From the NCBI RefSeq assembly GCF_001423615.1, contig NZ_LMOU01000002.1:615914-679913 (forward strand): a DNA stretch of 64,000 bases, written 5' to 3'. Under the pieces are notes generated by a model. The model saw nothing but the letters and a program-made list of their open reading frames with translations, did no database searches and was not told where the DNA came from. The position numbers were made by a program, and so were the translations under genes. The stretch comes from Microbacterium sp. Leaf159 (GTDB lineage Bacteria; Actinomycetota; Actinomycetes; Actinomycetales; Microbacteriaceae). The first letter of the stretch is position 1. Each line of letters begins with the position of its first letter. Shown here piece after piece: positions 9,154-17,467 of the stretch.

Positions 9154-9192
9154 GGCGAAGCCCCGCTGCCGGAGGGACAGCGGGGCTTCGCC
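9154..9192 (-). terminator. strong hairpin terminator after the osmoprotectant ABC operon
   Basis: Arms 9154-9168 (GGCGAAGCCCCGCTG) and 9178-9192 are exact reverse complements with a 9-base loop. It lies 35 bases past the stop of the substrate-binding protein gene. There is no clear U tract. It abuts the start codon of the next gene on the same strand. Confidence 0.75.
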
Positions 9193-9227
9193 CACGCAGA
9201 TCGCGGATGCGCGATCCGCGGGGAGAG

Positions 9228-10175
9228 TCACTTGTCGAGCAGCCCCGCGGCGGTGAGCCACTCTTCCGCTGCGGTCGCAGCGGACGCCTTCTCGTCGCCC
9301 TCGACCCGTTCGCGCAGATCGATCAGGTCATCGGTGGTGAGCTTCGCCGAGATCGCGTTGAGCACCTCTGCGAGCTTGTCGGTGTAGATGTCCTTCGAGA
9401 GCAGCGGGATGACGTTCTGCGCCGAGATCATGTTCTCGGGGTCCTCGAGGACGACGAGATCCTCGGCCTTGATCGCCGGCGAGGTCGTGTAGATGTCCGC
9501 GACCTGCACCGTGCCGTCGACGAGCGCCTGCACCGTGTCGGGTCCGCCGAAGTCCTCGTAGGGGACGAACGTGACCTGTCCGGCGTCCACGCCCACGCCG
9601 TAGACGTCGCGGAGGCCCGGGATGCCGTATCCGAGCTCGCCGAACTGCGGGTTCGAGGCCAGCGAGAAGGGCTCCAGCGCCTTCAGGTCGCCGATGGCCG
9701 TGAGGTCGTTGTCCTCGGCGGTCTTCTTCGTCACCACATAGGCGTCCTTGTCCTCGGCCTCAGCCGAGTCGAGCACCTGCAGGTCGTCTGCGCCCACGGC
9801 ATCCGGCAGCGCGGCGTCGACGTCCTCCGTCGTGCGCTCCTCGTAGGCCGTGTCGTAGTAGGCCAGCAGGTTGCCGTTGTACTCCGGGATGAGGTTGATC
9901 GAACCGTCCTGCAGGGCGGGGATCGTCTGCTGCCGCGGCCCGATGTTGAACTTGGTGGACACGTCGAAGCCTTCGGCCTCGAGTGCCTGCGCGTAGATCT
10001 CACCGAGGATCTCGCTCTCGGGGAACGCGAAGGACCCCACGATGATGGCGTCGCCCTCGGCGGCGTCACCGCCGGAGGACGTCGGGTCGGCGGTCGCGCA
10101 GCCGGCGAGTGCGACGGCGGTGCCGACGGCGAGCAGGCCGGCGGTCAGCCGGGTGGTACGGGCTCGAGAGGTCAT
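9228..10175 (-). CDS. glycine betaine/osmoprotectant ABC transporter substrate-binding lipoprotein
   Basis: A 315-residue protein with a lipoprotein signal peptide (LAGC lipobox at about residues 23-26). The mature part is an OpuBC/ProX-type domain (FAFPESEILGEIYAQAL; IPEYNGNLLAYY; YGIPGLRDVYGV) that binds quaternary amines or related solutes outside the membrane. It overlaps the permease upstream by four bases and is the last gene of the unit, followed by a hairpin terminator. The specific solute is inferred only at family level. Confidence 0.88.
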   Translation of the reverse strand: MTSRARTTRLTAGLLAVGTAVALAGCATADPTSSGGDAAEGDAIIVGSFAFPESEILGEIYAQALEAEGFDVSTKFNIGPRQQTIPALQDGSINLIPEYNGNLLAYYDTAYEERTTEDVDAALPDAVGADDLQVLDSAEAEDKDAYVVTKKTAEDNDLTAIGDLKALEPFSLASNPQFGELGYGIPGLRDVYGVGVDAGQVTFVPYEDFGGPDTVQALVDGTVQVADIYTTSPAIKAEDLVVLEDPENMISAQNVIPLLSKDIYTDKLAEVLNAISAKLTTDDLIDLRERVEGDEKASAATAAEEWLTAAGLLDK

Positions 10176-10942
10176 GCGGGGGTCCTTTCGTCGAGGATCG
10201 GAGCCACGTCGGCATCCGATCTGTGTCGCTGCGAGCTGCGGAGGGGACGCATCGCCTGCCCCCGGGTGCGGGTGAGTCGCTGGAGAAGCGCGAAGACGCC
10301 GTCGACGCTCAGCGCGAGGACAGTCACCAGGAGCGCTCCACCGAGGATCACGGTGTAGTCGTTGAGGCCGATGCCGGAGGAGATGATGCGCCCGAGGCCG
10401 CCGAGTCCGACGTACGAGGCGATCGTCACCGTCGCGATGACCTGCAGCGTGGCCGAGCGGATGCCGCCGATGATCACCGGCAGTCCGAGGGGGATCTCGA
10501 CCTTGCGCAGGATCTGCATCTCGGTCATCCCGATGGAGCGCGCCGCATCGATCGACTCGCGACCGACGCTCTCGAGCCCGGCATAGGCACCGGCGAGCAA
10601 TGACGGTATCGCCAGCAGGACGAAGGCGATGACGGAGCCGACGAGGACGGCCGGAGTCGTGCTGAGCCCTGAGCGCAGCACCATGGTGAGGAAGAACAGG
10701 AGCCCGAGCGTGGGGAGGGCGCGCATCGCGCCGGTGAAGCCGATCACGAACTGCCGACCGCGCCCGGTGTGCCCGATGTAGAAGCCGAGCGGCAGGGCGA
10801 TGAGCATCGCGATGACGAGCGAGACGCCCGAGTACAGGAGGTGCTCGACGAGTCGGTCACCGATGGGCAGCGGGCTCTGCGAGCCGGGCACCCAGTTGGC
10901 CGGGTCGAAGATCCAGGCGACGGCGTCGAGGAAGAAGTTCAT
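10172..10942 (-). CDS. osmoprotectant ABC transporter permease
   Basis: A 256-residue membrane protein with about six hydrophobic segments and the OpuB/ProW permease coupling loop (ESIDAARSIGMTEMQILRKVEIPLGLP, about residues 125-150, shown in parts). It pairs with the second permease upstream, sharing one base with its stop codon (TGATG), and with the binding protein downstream. No ATPase gene is found in the operon, so the pair needs an ATPase encoded elsewhere. The short C-terminal tail is basic. Confidence 0.88.
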   Translation of the reverse strand: MNFFLDAVAWIFDPANWVPGSQSPLPIGDRLVEHLLYSGVSLVIAMLIALPLGFYIGHTGRGRQFVIGFTGAMRALPTLGLLFFLTMVLRSGLSTTPAVLVGSVIAFVLLAIPSLLAGAYAGLESVGRESIDAARSIGMTEMQILRKVEIPLGLPVIIGGIRSATLQVIATVTIASYVGLGGLGRIISSGIGLNDYTVILGGALLVTVLALSVDGVFALLQRLTRTRGQAMRPLRSSQRHRSDADVAPILDERTPA

Positions 10943-11685
10943 CAGACACCCGTTCCCGGATGCGGAAGCACTCGACGGATGTCGGCGCTGGCGGCATCGG
11001 CATCGGCATCGGCATCGCCGTCAGTGGGCTCGCCGCGCTGCGCGCGCCCGTCGGCGGTACGGCTCCAGGGCATCAGGAGCCGCCCGATCGCCACCAGGAT
11101 CAGGTCGAAGACGAGAGCGATGAGCAGACTCATGACGATCCCGACGACGACCTCCTCGAGGATGCCGCGCTGCTTGCCGTTCTGGAAGAGGTAGCCGAGG
11201 TTCTCCGAGCCGATGATCACCCCCACCGAGACGAGGGCGATGGTCGACACCGAGACGACGCGGAGGCCGGCGATCAGCACCGGACCCGCGAGGGGGAACT
11301 CGACACGCCAGAACCGGCCGCTGCGGGAGAAGCCGATGGCCTTCGCCGAGTCGATGATCGCCCGATCGACCGAGCCGAAGGCATCGGTCGCCGAGCGCAG
11401 CATGATCGCGACCGCGTAGATCGTGAGCGCCACGACCAGGTTCGTGTCATCGAGGATCCTGGTGCCGAGGATGACCGGCAGGATGACGAACAGCGGCAGG
11501 GACGGGATCGTGTAGAGCAGGCTGCCCGTGGTGATGATGAAGGTCCTGGCGACACGATTGCGACTGGCCACCCAGCCCAGGGGCACCGCGATCACGAAGC
11601 CGAGGACGATCGGGATGATAGCCAGACGGACGTGGTTGATCGTCAGATCGAAGATCAGGCCGAGGTTGGAGGCGATCCAGTTCAC
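10942..11685 (-). CDS. osmoprotectant ABC transporter permease
   Basis: A 247-residue permease homologous to its neighbour, with the coupling motif IDSAKAIGFSRSGRFWRVEFP around residue 125 and an Asp/Ala-rich C-terminal tail containing a DADADADA run. I chose the GTG at 11685 (NWIASNLG follows) because a longer frame to 11781 adds 32 residues that do not look like a membrane protein N-terminus. GGACGG lies about nine bases upstream of this GTG. It is the first gene of the three-gene transporter unit, about 120 bases after the MarR gene. Confidence 0.85.
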   Translation of the reverse strand: MNWIASNLGLIFDLTINHVRLAIIPIVLGFVIAVPLGWVASRNRVARTFIITTGSLLYTIPSLPLFVILPVILGTRILDDTNLVVALTIYAVAIMLRSATDAFGSVDRAIIDSAKAIGFSRSGRFWRVEFPLAGPVLIAGLRVVSVSTIALVSVGVIIGSENLGYLFQNGKQRGILEEVVVGIVMSLLIALVFDLILVAIGRLLMPWSRTADGRAQRGEPTDGDADADADAASADIRRVLPHPGTGV

Positions 11686-11805
11686 CGAAGCACCGTCCCG
11701 TCCGGTCTTGGTACGCCGAATCGCGCAGCCCAGACTCCGACTGAACCACAGAATATCGCGCTCGACAAGCCGCGACGACACGCGGGGTGATCGGCGGTAC
11801 CGCGA

Positions 11806-12264
11806 TCAGACCTCGGCGAGGAGGCGGAAGACCTTCGACGCTGCCTGGATCTCATCGGGGGTGAGTTCGGCGACGACGGTGCGCAGGCGCGAGGCGTGGT
11901 CGCGGCGCAGCTCGACGAGCGCGGCACAGGCGGCCGGTGTCGGCGTCAGCACCCGAAGCCGCCCGTCGCGCGCGTCGGGCCGCGACTCGATCAGCCCCAG
12001 CTCCTCGAGCATCCGCACCTGCCGACTGATGACCGACTTGTCCATCTCGAATCGCTCGGCGAGCTCGTGGGCGTTGGCGGTCTCGGCCCGCTCGATGAAG
12101 GTGAGCAGCTTGTAGCCGCCCACCTGCAGCTCGGGGTCGATCCGCGCCGCCGACTCCTTCCAGAGCGTCCTGGTCCTCGCGAAGATGAGGTTCAGGTGCG
12201 TCTGGAGATCGCCGAGCGCGGTGTCGACGTCGGGAGACGTCGACACCGCGTCCGTGGTGACCAT
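11806..12264 (-). CDS. MarR family transcriptional regulator of the efflux operon
   Basis: A 152-residue MarR protein: a dimerisation helix at the N-terminus, FEMDKSVISRQVRMLEELGL as recognition helix (about residues 72-91) and DARDGRLRVLTPT as wing. It starts one base after the stop of the DHA2 transporter and is cotranscribed with it. The promoter in front of the transporter carries two palindromes with AGTTG-type half sites, which fit autoregulation by this protein. It is 41 percent or so alike in layout to the MarR at 8576-9148, but is a separate regulator. Confidence 0.9.
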   Translation of the reverse strand: MVTTDAVSTSPDVDTALGDLQTHLNLIFARTRTLWKESAARIDPELQVGGYKLLTFIERAETANAHELAERFEMDKSVISRQVRMLEELGLIESRPDARDGRLRVLTPTPAACAALVELRRDHASRLRTVVAELTPDEIQAASKVFRLLAEV

Positions 12265-12265
12265 G

Positions 12266-13990
12266 TCAGCGCCTCGAGTCCGGGTCCTCGCGCTCGAGCA
12301 CGGTCACCGAGTTCGTGTTCGTGCTCGGCGACGCGGACTCGACGCCCGAGATCCGGATGGTGCCGGTCGACATCGTCGCACCGACCTCTGCCTCGGAGAC
12401 CTCGATGACCGACTCCTCTGCCTGCTCGCGCAGCTGCTCGGCGGCGTTCTTGGTCGACAGCGGCTTGTTGCGGATGAACGCGATCGCGATGATGGCGATC
12501 ACGGCCAGCGGGATGGCGATGATGAACGCGTCGGCGATCCCGTGTCCGTACGCACCTTCGACGATCGCGCGGATCGTGTCGGGGAGCTGGGTGACCTTGG
12601 GGACGTCACCCGAGGCGAGGTGCTGCAGAGCGTCGACCTCATCAGGAGTGGTCGGCGTGAATCCCTCGAGCGCGTCGGAGATGTAGTTGCCGACGCTCGT
12701 CGAGAGCGACGCACCCATGACCGTGACGCCGATGGTGCCGGCGATCGTGCGGAAGAAATTCACGTTCGACGAGGCGGCGCCCAGCTGCTGCGGAGCCGTG
12801 TCGTTCTGCACGATGAGGGTGAGGTTCTGCATGACCATGCCGAGGCCCGCGCCGAGGACGAACATGTAGGTCGCCACCAGCGGGAACGGGGTGTCGTAGC
12901 GCAGCGTGGCCATGAGCGAGACGCCCACCGTGGTCAGGACGGAGCCCGTGAGCATCCAGCCCTTCCACTTGCCGAACCGGCTGACGAGCTGACCGATGAT
13001 GATCGACGCGCCCATCTGACCGATGATCATCGGGATGGTCATCAGGCCCGACTCGGTGGGTGTGGCGCCACGGGCGAGCTGGAAGTACTGCGCGAGGAAC
13101 ACCGAGGTCGCGAACATCGAGACGCCGATGGCGATCGAGGCGATGACCGACAGCGTGAAGGTGCGGTTGCGGAACAGCGACATCGGCACGATCGGCTCTT
13201 TGACGAAGAACTCGACGGTGATGAAGGCGGCGATCGCGACACCGGCGATGACGGCGAGCATGATGCTCGTCGAGGAGTCCCAGTCGAACTGGCTGCCGCC
13301 CATGGAGACCCAGATCAGCAGGGTCGAGACGCCGACGGCGAGGAGCACGATGCCGAAGTAGTCGATCGACACCTTCGTGTCGCGCTGGGGCTTGGGCAGG
13401 TGCAGGGTGAACTGCAGCAGCACGATCGCGAGGATCGCGAAGGGCACGCCGACGAAGAAGTTGGAGCGCCAGCCCCAGACGTCGGTCAAGAGGCCGCCGA
13501 GCAGCGGGCCGCCGATGGTGCCGAGGGCCATGATGCCACCGACGACACCCATGTACTTGCCGCGCTCGCGCGGCGAGATGATGAGGGCGACGGCGATCAT
13601 CACGAGCGACATCAGACCGCCGACGCCGATGCCCTGGATGACACGGACGGCGATGAGCATGTTGGTGTCGGTCGAGAAGCCCGCGATCACGGTGCCGACG
13701 GTGAAGATGATGAGCGACAGCTGCACGAGGATCTTGCGATCGACGAGGTCGGCGAGCTTGCCCCAGATGGGCGTCGAGACGGCGGTCGCCAGAAGGCTCG
13801 CGGTGATGACCCAGGTGTACTGGGACTGCGTGCCGCCGAGGTCGGCGATGATGACGGGCATCGAGGTCGACACCACGGTGCCCGAGAGCACGGCGACGAA
13901 CATGCCGACGACGAGGCCGGAGATCGCGGTGAAGACCTCGCGCGGTGAGCGCACAGGCTCAGCGATGGAGGAAGAAGAAGGCGTAGTCAC
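12266..13990 (-). CDS. DHA2-family MFS multidrug efflux transporter (14 TM)
   Basis: A 574-residue transporter with about fourteen hydrophobic segments. Motif A appears as GKLADLVDRKILVQ (about residue 76) and motif C-like glycines follow near 140. A hydrophilic C-terminal tail of about 80 residues faces the cytoplasm. It exports drugs or toxic compounds by proton antiport. The start is GTG 13990: a good promoter (14052-14057 and 14029-14034) would place transcription start downstream of the TTG at 14029, and AGGAG lies about ten bases before the GTG. It is followed by its MarR regulator. Confidence 0.9.
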   Translation of the reverse strand: MTTPSSSSIAEPVRSPREVFTAISGLVVGMFVAVLSGTVVSTSMPVIIADLGGTQSQYTWVITASLLATAVSTPIWGKLADLVDRKILVQLSLIIFTVGTVIAGFSTDTNMLIAVRVIQGIGVGGLMSLVMIAVALIISPRERGKYMGVVGGIMALGTIGGPLLGGLLTDVWGWRSNFFVGVPFAILAIVLLQFTLHLPKPQRDTKVSIDYFGIVLLAVGVSTLLIWVSMGGSQFDWDSSTSIMLAVIAGVAIAAFITVEFFVKEPIVPMSLFRNRTFTLSVIASIAIGVSMFATSVFLAQYFQLARGATPTESGLMTIPMIIGQMGASIIIGQLVSRFGKWKGWMLTGSVLTTVGVSLMATLRYDTPFPLVATYMFVLGAGLGMVMQNLTLIVQNDTAPQQLGAASSNVNFFRTIAGTIGVTVMGASLSTSVGNYISDALEGFTPTTPDEVDALQHLASGDVPKVTQLPDTIRAIVEGAYGHGIADAFIIAIPLAVIAIIAIAFIRNKPLSTKNAAEQLREQAEESVIEVSEAEVGATMSTGTIRISGVESASPSTNTNSVTVLEREDPDSRR

Positions 13991-14013
13991 AGTGGAAGAG
14001 CTCCTGCGTAGAA

Positions 14014-14058
14014 AGTTGATTAGTGTCAACTATACGCTTATGGTTGCCAAAGTGCAAC
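14014..14058 (-). promoter_or_regulatory. promoter with two palindromic operators for the DHA2-MarR operon
   Basis: On the minus strand, -35 TTGCAC (14052-14057) and -10 TATAGT (14029-14034) are 17 bases apart. Palindrome 1, AGTTGA-N6-TCAACT (14014-14031), covers the start point and part of the -10; palindrome 2, GTTGC-N6-GCAAC (14043-14058), covers the -35. Both have the size of MarR operators, and their centres are 28 bp apart. Confidence 0.72.
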
Positions 14059-14070
14059 TATCGACTCGGG

Positions 14071-14805
14071 TCAACCATCCTGGGGCAGCACGACTCCGGT
14101 GTGGTGGGCGAGCATCTCGATCAGCTCGGCCTGGAACGAGGGATCCAGCACTGCGGGATGCGGGCTCTGCGTGCGGCGATGGAACCAGTAGCCACCCGTA
14201 CGCGGATCGATCTCCTCGACCGGCGCGGTCGCCAGCCACTCCTGCGTGCGACTCCCCTCGTCGAGGCTGTCCGAGGCGTGGGCTCCACCCATCCGCGTCG
14301 GCACCCATCCGGGGTCGACGGCGTGCGCGAGCGCACCCGGTCGCACGACGGCCAGATGCAGGGCCAAGGCGGTGACGAACAGCTTCGAATCGTCGTAGGG
14401 TCGCCTCCGGACCTCAGGACGCGCGACGTCCAGATTCGCGAGATCCGGCGTCCCTGATCGGTGCATGGAGCTGCTGATGACGATCGTCCGCGCGGGCGGC
14501 ACCATGAGGGCGCTGAGGAGATACGGGGCGACCACGTTCACCGCGAAGACGTCGGGGCCGTCGATCACCCCGGCATTGTGGATCACCGCGTCGAAGGCTC
14601 CGAACCTGTCCGCGCGCTCGGCGACGCCTCTGACGGCATCCGCCTCAGACAGATCCCCGATCACCTCGCCGACGCGCACGAGATCGCCGGGAAGCCTGTC
14701 GGCACTGCGCGCGTGGACCACGACATCGTGTCCGGCCCGAGCCAGGCCCTCCGCCGCGAGCCGGCCGATCCCCGACGCGGCACCGGTGACCAGCACCAGC
14801 GCCAT
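14071..14805 (-). CDS. short-chain dehydrogenase/reductase
   Basis: A 244-residue SDR. The Rossmann motif VTGAASGIGRLAA (about residues 6-18), VIHNAG (about 77), the Ser of the ISSSMH segment and a YDDSK active site (Y-x-x-x-K, about 140) are present. It reduces or oxidises a carbonyl/alcohol with NAD(P) in the cytoplasm; the substrate is unknown. Its ATG shares a base with the stop of the XRE regulator upstream (TGATG), so it is translationally coupled and probably controlled by that regulator. The C-terminal HRRTQ-PHPAVLD region is typical of the plant-retinol-dehydrogenase-like group. Confidence 0.87.
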   Translation of the reverse strand: MALVLVTGAASGIGRLAAEGLARAGHDVVVHARSADRLPGDLVRVGEVIGDLSEADAVRGVAERADRFGAFDAVIHNAGVIDGPDVFAVNVVAPYLLSALMVPPARTIVISSSMHRSGTPDLANLDVARPEVRRRPYDDSKLFVTALALHLAVVRPGALAHAVDPGWVPTRMGGAHASDSLDEGSRTQEWLATAPVEEIDPRTGGYWFHRRTQSPHPAVLDPSFQAELIEMLAHHTGVVLPQDG

Positions 14806-15695
14806 CAGCCGGCGCTCCCCTCGGAGACGGCCGCCGCACCCGTGCGATCCGCGACCCACGATGCGAGCAGAGCGAGCCGCTCGGCCGAGGGCGAGCCCGG
14901 CTCCGCCGAGTAGATCAGCAGCACGTTCCCGGGTTCTGCGGTGATCGCGAGCTCTTCGTACGCCAGGGTCAGCTCGCCGACGAGCGGATGCTGGAACCTC
15001 TTCGTCCCCGCACCGTGGATGCGCACGTCGTGCGCCGCCCAGAGGTGCCGGAACGTCTCGCTGCGCGTCGACAGCTCGCCGACGAGATCCTGCAGACCCT
15101 TGTCGTGAGGGTCGCGCCCGGCCTCTGCGCGCATGATGGCCACGCACATCTCGGCGAACAGATCCCAGTCGGGATAGAAGTCGTGCGACGCGGGGTCGAG
15201 GAACTGGAACCGGGCGAGGTTCGGCGTGCGCCCCGCCTCGCCGATCACGGGTGAATAGAACGCACGGCCCAGATCGTTCACCGCGACGAGGTTCTGCCGA
15301 GGGTCTCGCACGAACGCGACCGCATCGGTGATCGAGGCCAACGCCCACTGCAGGCTGGGCCTGGTGAGCTCGGGCTTCGTGGTGCGGCGACGAGTGCGGC
15401 CGCTGGAGGGGATGCCGTCGGCGGCCCGGGCGAGGTCGAGCAGATGCGCACGCTCGGCGTCATCGAGCTGGAGAGCGGATGCCAGGGAATCGAGCACCGC
15501 GGCGGAGGCACCGGCGATCGCGCCGCGCTCGAGCTTCGCGTAGTACTCCACGCTGACTCGGGCGAGCGCCGCCACCTCGCTGCGTCGCAGTCCGTCGACG
15601 CGCCTGTTTGCACCGCCGACGAGCCCCACCGCCTCCGGGGTGACGCGAGCGCGCCGGCTCATCAGGAACTCCCGGACCTCGGATCTGTTGTCCAT
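14805..15695 (-). CDS. XRE-type regulator with MmyB-like ligand-binding domain
   Basis: A 296-residue regulator. The N-terminal HTH (about residues 10-75) includes RRVDGLRRSEVAALARVSVE and LERG. The C-terminal MmyB-like domain (about 105-275) includes AFVRDPRQNLVAVNDLGRAFY and a YPDWD motif. MmyB-type regulators bind fatty acid-like ligands and often control an adjacent SDR. Here an SDR is fused in operon directly downstream, and a Bcr/CflA efflux gene diverges 101 bases away, so the intergenic region probably holds its operator. Confidence 0.9.
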   Translation of the reverse strand: MDNRSEVREFLMSRRARVTPEAVGLVGGANRRVDGLRRSEVAALARVSVEYYAKLERGAIAGASAAVLDSLASALQLDDAERAHLLDLARAADGIPSSGRTRRRTTKPELTRPSLQWALASITDAVAFVRDPRQNLVAVNDLGRAFYSPVIGEAGRTPNLARFQFLDPASHDFYPDWDLFAEMCVAIMRAEAGRDPHDKGLQDLVGELSTRSETFRHLWAAHDVRIHGAGTKRFQHPLVGELTLAYEELAITAEPGNVLLIYSAEPGSPSAERLALLASWVADRTGAAAVSEGSAG

Positions 15696-15796
15696 GATGA
15701 GGACGCTACCCCGCAGAGGAGCCGCGGGGGAGGCTCTCGCAGTACACCTCTCACCAGGGACTCCCCCCGACTGCCGGGCTGGCGGACGCTGGATGC

Positions 15797-17005
15797 ATGA
15801 CCACCGCCACCCCGCACCCCGCCAGCAAGGCGCTTCCCGCGCTTCTCCTTCTGCTGACCGTGTTCGGCCCCATCTCGATGGATCTCTATCTGCCGGCGCT
15901 CCCCGCGCTCACGGCAGAGCTGGGCGCTGCCACCTCTGTGGCGCAGCTCACCGTGACGGCGTGCCTGATCGGCCTCGCCGCGGGGCAATTGATCGCCGGC
16001 CCGGTGTCCGACAGGCACGGACGCCGCGGCATCCTGCTCATCGGCATCGTCGCGTACATCGCGATGTCGCTGCTCTGCGCAGCGAGCCCGACGGTGGAGC
16101 TCCTGATCCTCGCCCGCTTCGTACAGGGTCTCGCCGGTGGCGTCGGCATAGTGATCGCCCAGGCGGCGGGTCGCGACGTCTTCGCCGGCCGACACCTGAT
16201 CCGCTTCTACGCCCGCCTGACGGTCGTCGGCGGCTTCGCGGCGGTCGTGGGTCCGCTGCTCGGTGGTCTGCTCAACACCGTCGTCGACTGGCGAGGGCTG
16301 TTCCTCTTCCTGGCGGTCGTCGGCGCCGGCATCCTGGCCCTGACGCTGCAGCGCTTCGGAGAGACCCTGCCTGCCGAGGAGCGCACGACCGGCGGGCTGA
16401 CCCGCCTGCTCCACGACTACCGCACGCTGCTGAGCGACCGGGTCTTCGTCGGCGCGGTCCTCAACCAGGGCTTCCTGTATGCGGCGCTGTTCGCGTATCT
16501 GTCCGGCGCGACGTTCGTGCTGCAGGACATCTTTGGGCTCTCACCACTCGAGTACGCACTCGCCTTCGGGGCGAACTCGGCCGGCTTCATGCTCTTCGGC
16601 CATCTCGCAGGCAAGGCGTCGGAGCACGACCATGTGCGGGCGACCCTCGCGATCGGAGTCCTGGTCGTCGCGCTGGGTGCCGCTGGTCTGCTGGTGGCGG
16701 GCCTCGCTCCGATGCCGCTCTGGGTGGTGCTCGCGTCCCTGTTCGCCCTGGCGATCGGAGTGTCGATCTCCTCTCCGCCGGCGACGACTCTCGCTCTCGT
16801 CGGATATCCGCAGATCGCAGGGACGGCATCGTCGCTGCTCGGCATGATCCGGTTCGGGTTCGGCGGCGTGGCGGCCCCGTTGGTCGGCGTCGCCGGCTCG
16901 TTGAGCATCCTTCCGCTCGGCGTCGTCACCGTCGCGGCTGCTGCTTTCGCGGCCGGCGCCCTGCTCCTCACCCTGCGCGCCTCACGCTCCTCCGTCCCGG
17001 TGTGA
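15797..17005 (+). CDS. Bcr/CflA family drug-resistance MFS transporter
   Basis: A 402-residue protein with twelve hydrophobic segments. The start FGPISMDLYLPALP (about residues 17-30) and GPVSDRHGRRGILL (motif A, about 73) are signatures of the Bcr/CflA branch, which exports bicyclomycin, chloramphenicol and similar compounds. It diverges from the XRE/MmyB regulator, which may repress it. The stop codon is 13 bases before the convergent small gene at 17018. Confidence 0.9.
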   Translation: MTTATPHPASKALPALLLLLTVFGPISMDLYLPALPALTAELGAATSVAQLTVTACLIGLAAGQLIAGPVSDRHGRRGILLIGIVAYIAMSLLCAASPTVELLILARFVQGLAGGVGIVIAQAAGRDVFAGRHLIRFYARLTVVGGFAAVVGPLLGGLLNTVVDWRGLFLFLAVVGAGILALTLQRFGETLPAEERTTGGLTRLLHDYRTLLSDRVFVGAVLNQGFLYAALFAYLSGATFVLQDIFGLSPLEYALAFGANSAGFMLFGHLAGKASEHDHVRATLAIGVLVVALGAAGLLVAGLAPMPLWVVLASLFALAIGVSISSPPATTLALVGYPQIAGTASSLLGMIRFGFGGVAAPLVGVAGSLSILPLGVVTVAAAAFAAGALLLTLRASRSSVPV

Positions 17006-17017
17006 CCGAGGGGTGCG

Positions 17018-17377
17018 TCAGGCGCGGGCAACCCCGGAGCCGTCGAGGTCCAGATCCACGTCGAGGTGCCAATCGCCGTCGTCACCGTCGGCATCCTCGG
17101 CGGCGTCCCGCGCGGGGTACAGGCGGTGCGCCCGCAGCCTCGCCGCGTGCGCGCTGAAGTCCGGCTCGGGGTCATCCGAATCGTGCGGACCGACGAGCAG
17201 GTCGTTCCCGACGCCGACGACCAGGTCGGCGGCGTCCTGACGGCCGTTCAGGACGATGGGGATCTCGACAGCATCCGACTCGCCCTCGCTGGCGATGGCC
17301 GCGGCGAGGGTGACGAGCGAATCCGCCACGTCATCCGTGGTGACCAGTTGCTGACCTGCGTACGAGACGATCTTCAT
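17018..17377 (-). CDS. uncharacterised small acidic protein, paralogue of the one at 31178-31504
   Basis: A 119-residue protein of unknown function. The N-terminal half (YAGQQLVTTDDVADSLVTLA, then VEIPIVLNG and LLVGPHDSD) matches the layout of the protein at 31178-31504 (YGGDEFLTGDDIADALLAYG, VEIPV, FLIGPAS). The C-terminal 35 residues are highly acidic (DAAEDADGDDGDWHLDVDLDLDG) and may be disordered. No signal peptide or membrane segment is present. It converges on the Bcr/CflA gene. The shared pattern supports a real gene and a lineage-specific family. Confidence 0.75.
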   Translation of the reverse strand: MKIVSYAGQQLVTTDDVADSLVTLAAAIASEGESDAVEIPIVLNGRQDAADLVVGVGNDLLVGPHDSDDPEPDFSAHAARLRAHRLYPARDAAEDADGDDGDWHLDVDLDLDGSGVARA

Positions 17378-17467
17378 GAGTCGATCATCGCCCGATCCGA
17401 CGAAATCGGGATCGGGGTTGCACGGGGTGCCCGTCGTTCGATAGTGCGCAGAGCCGGGGCCGCAGGA

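Noticed and set aside
11686..11781. N-terminal extension of the first osmoprotectant permease
   Set aside because: The extra 32 residues are charged and unlike a permease N-terminus; the GTG at 11685 fits the family better.
12185..13948. Long plus-strand open frame of 587 codons opposite the DHA2 transporter
   Set aside because: It is the antisense shadow of a well-supported transporter: the translation is Asp/His/Arg-rich with no domain.
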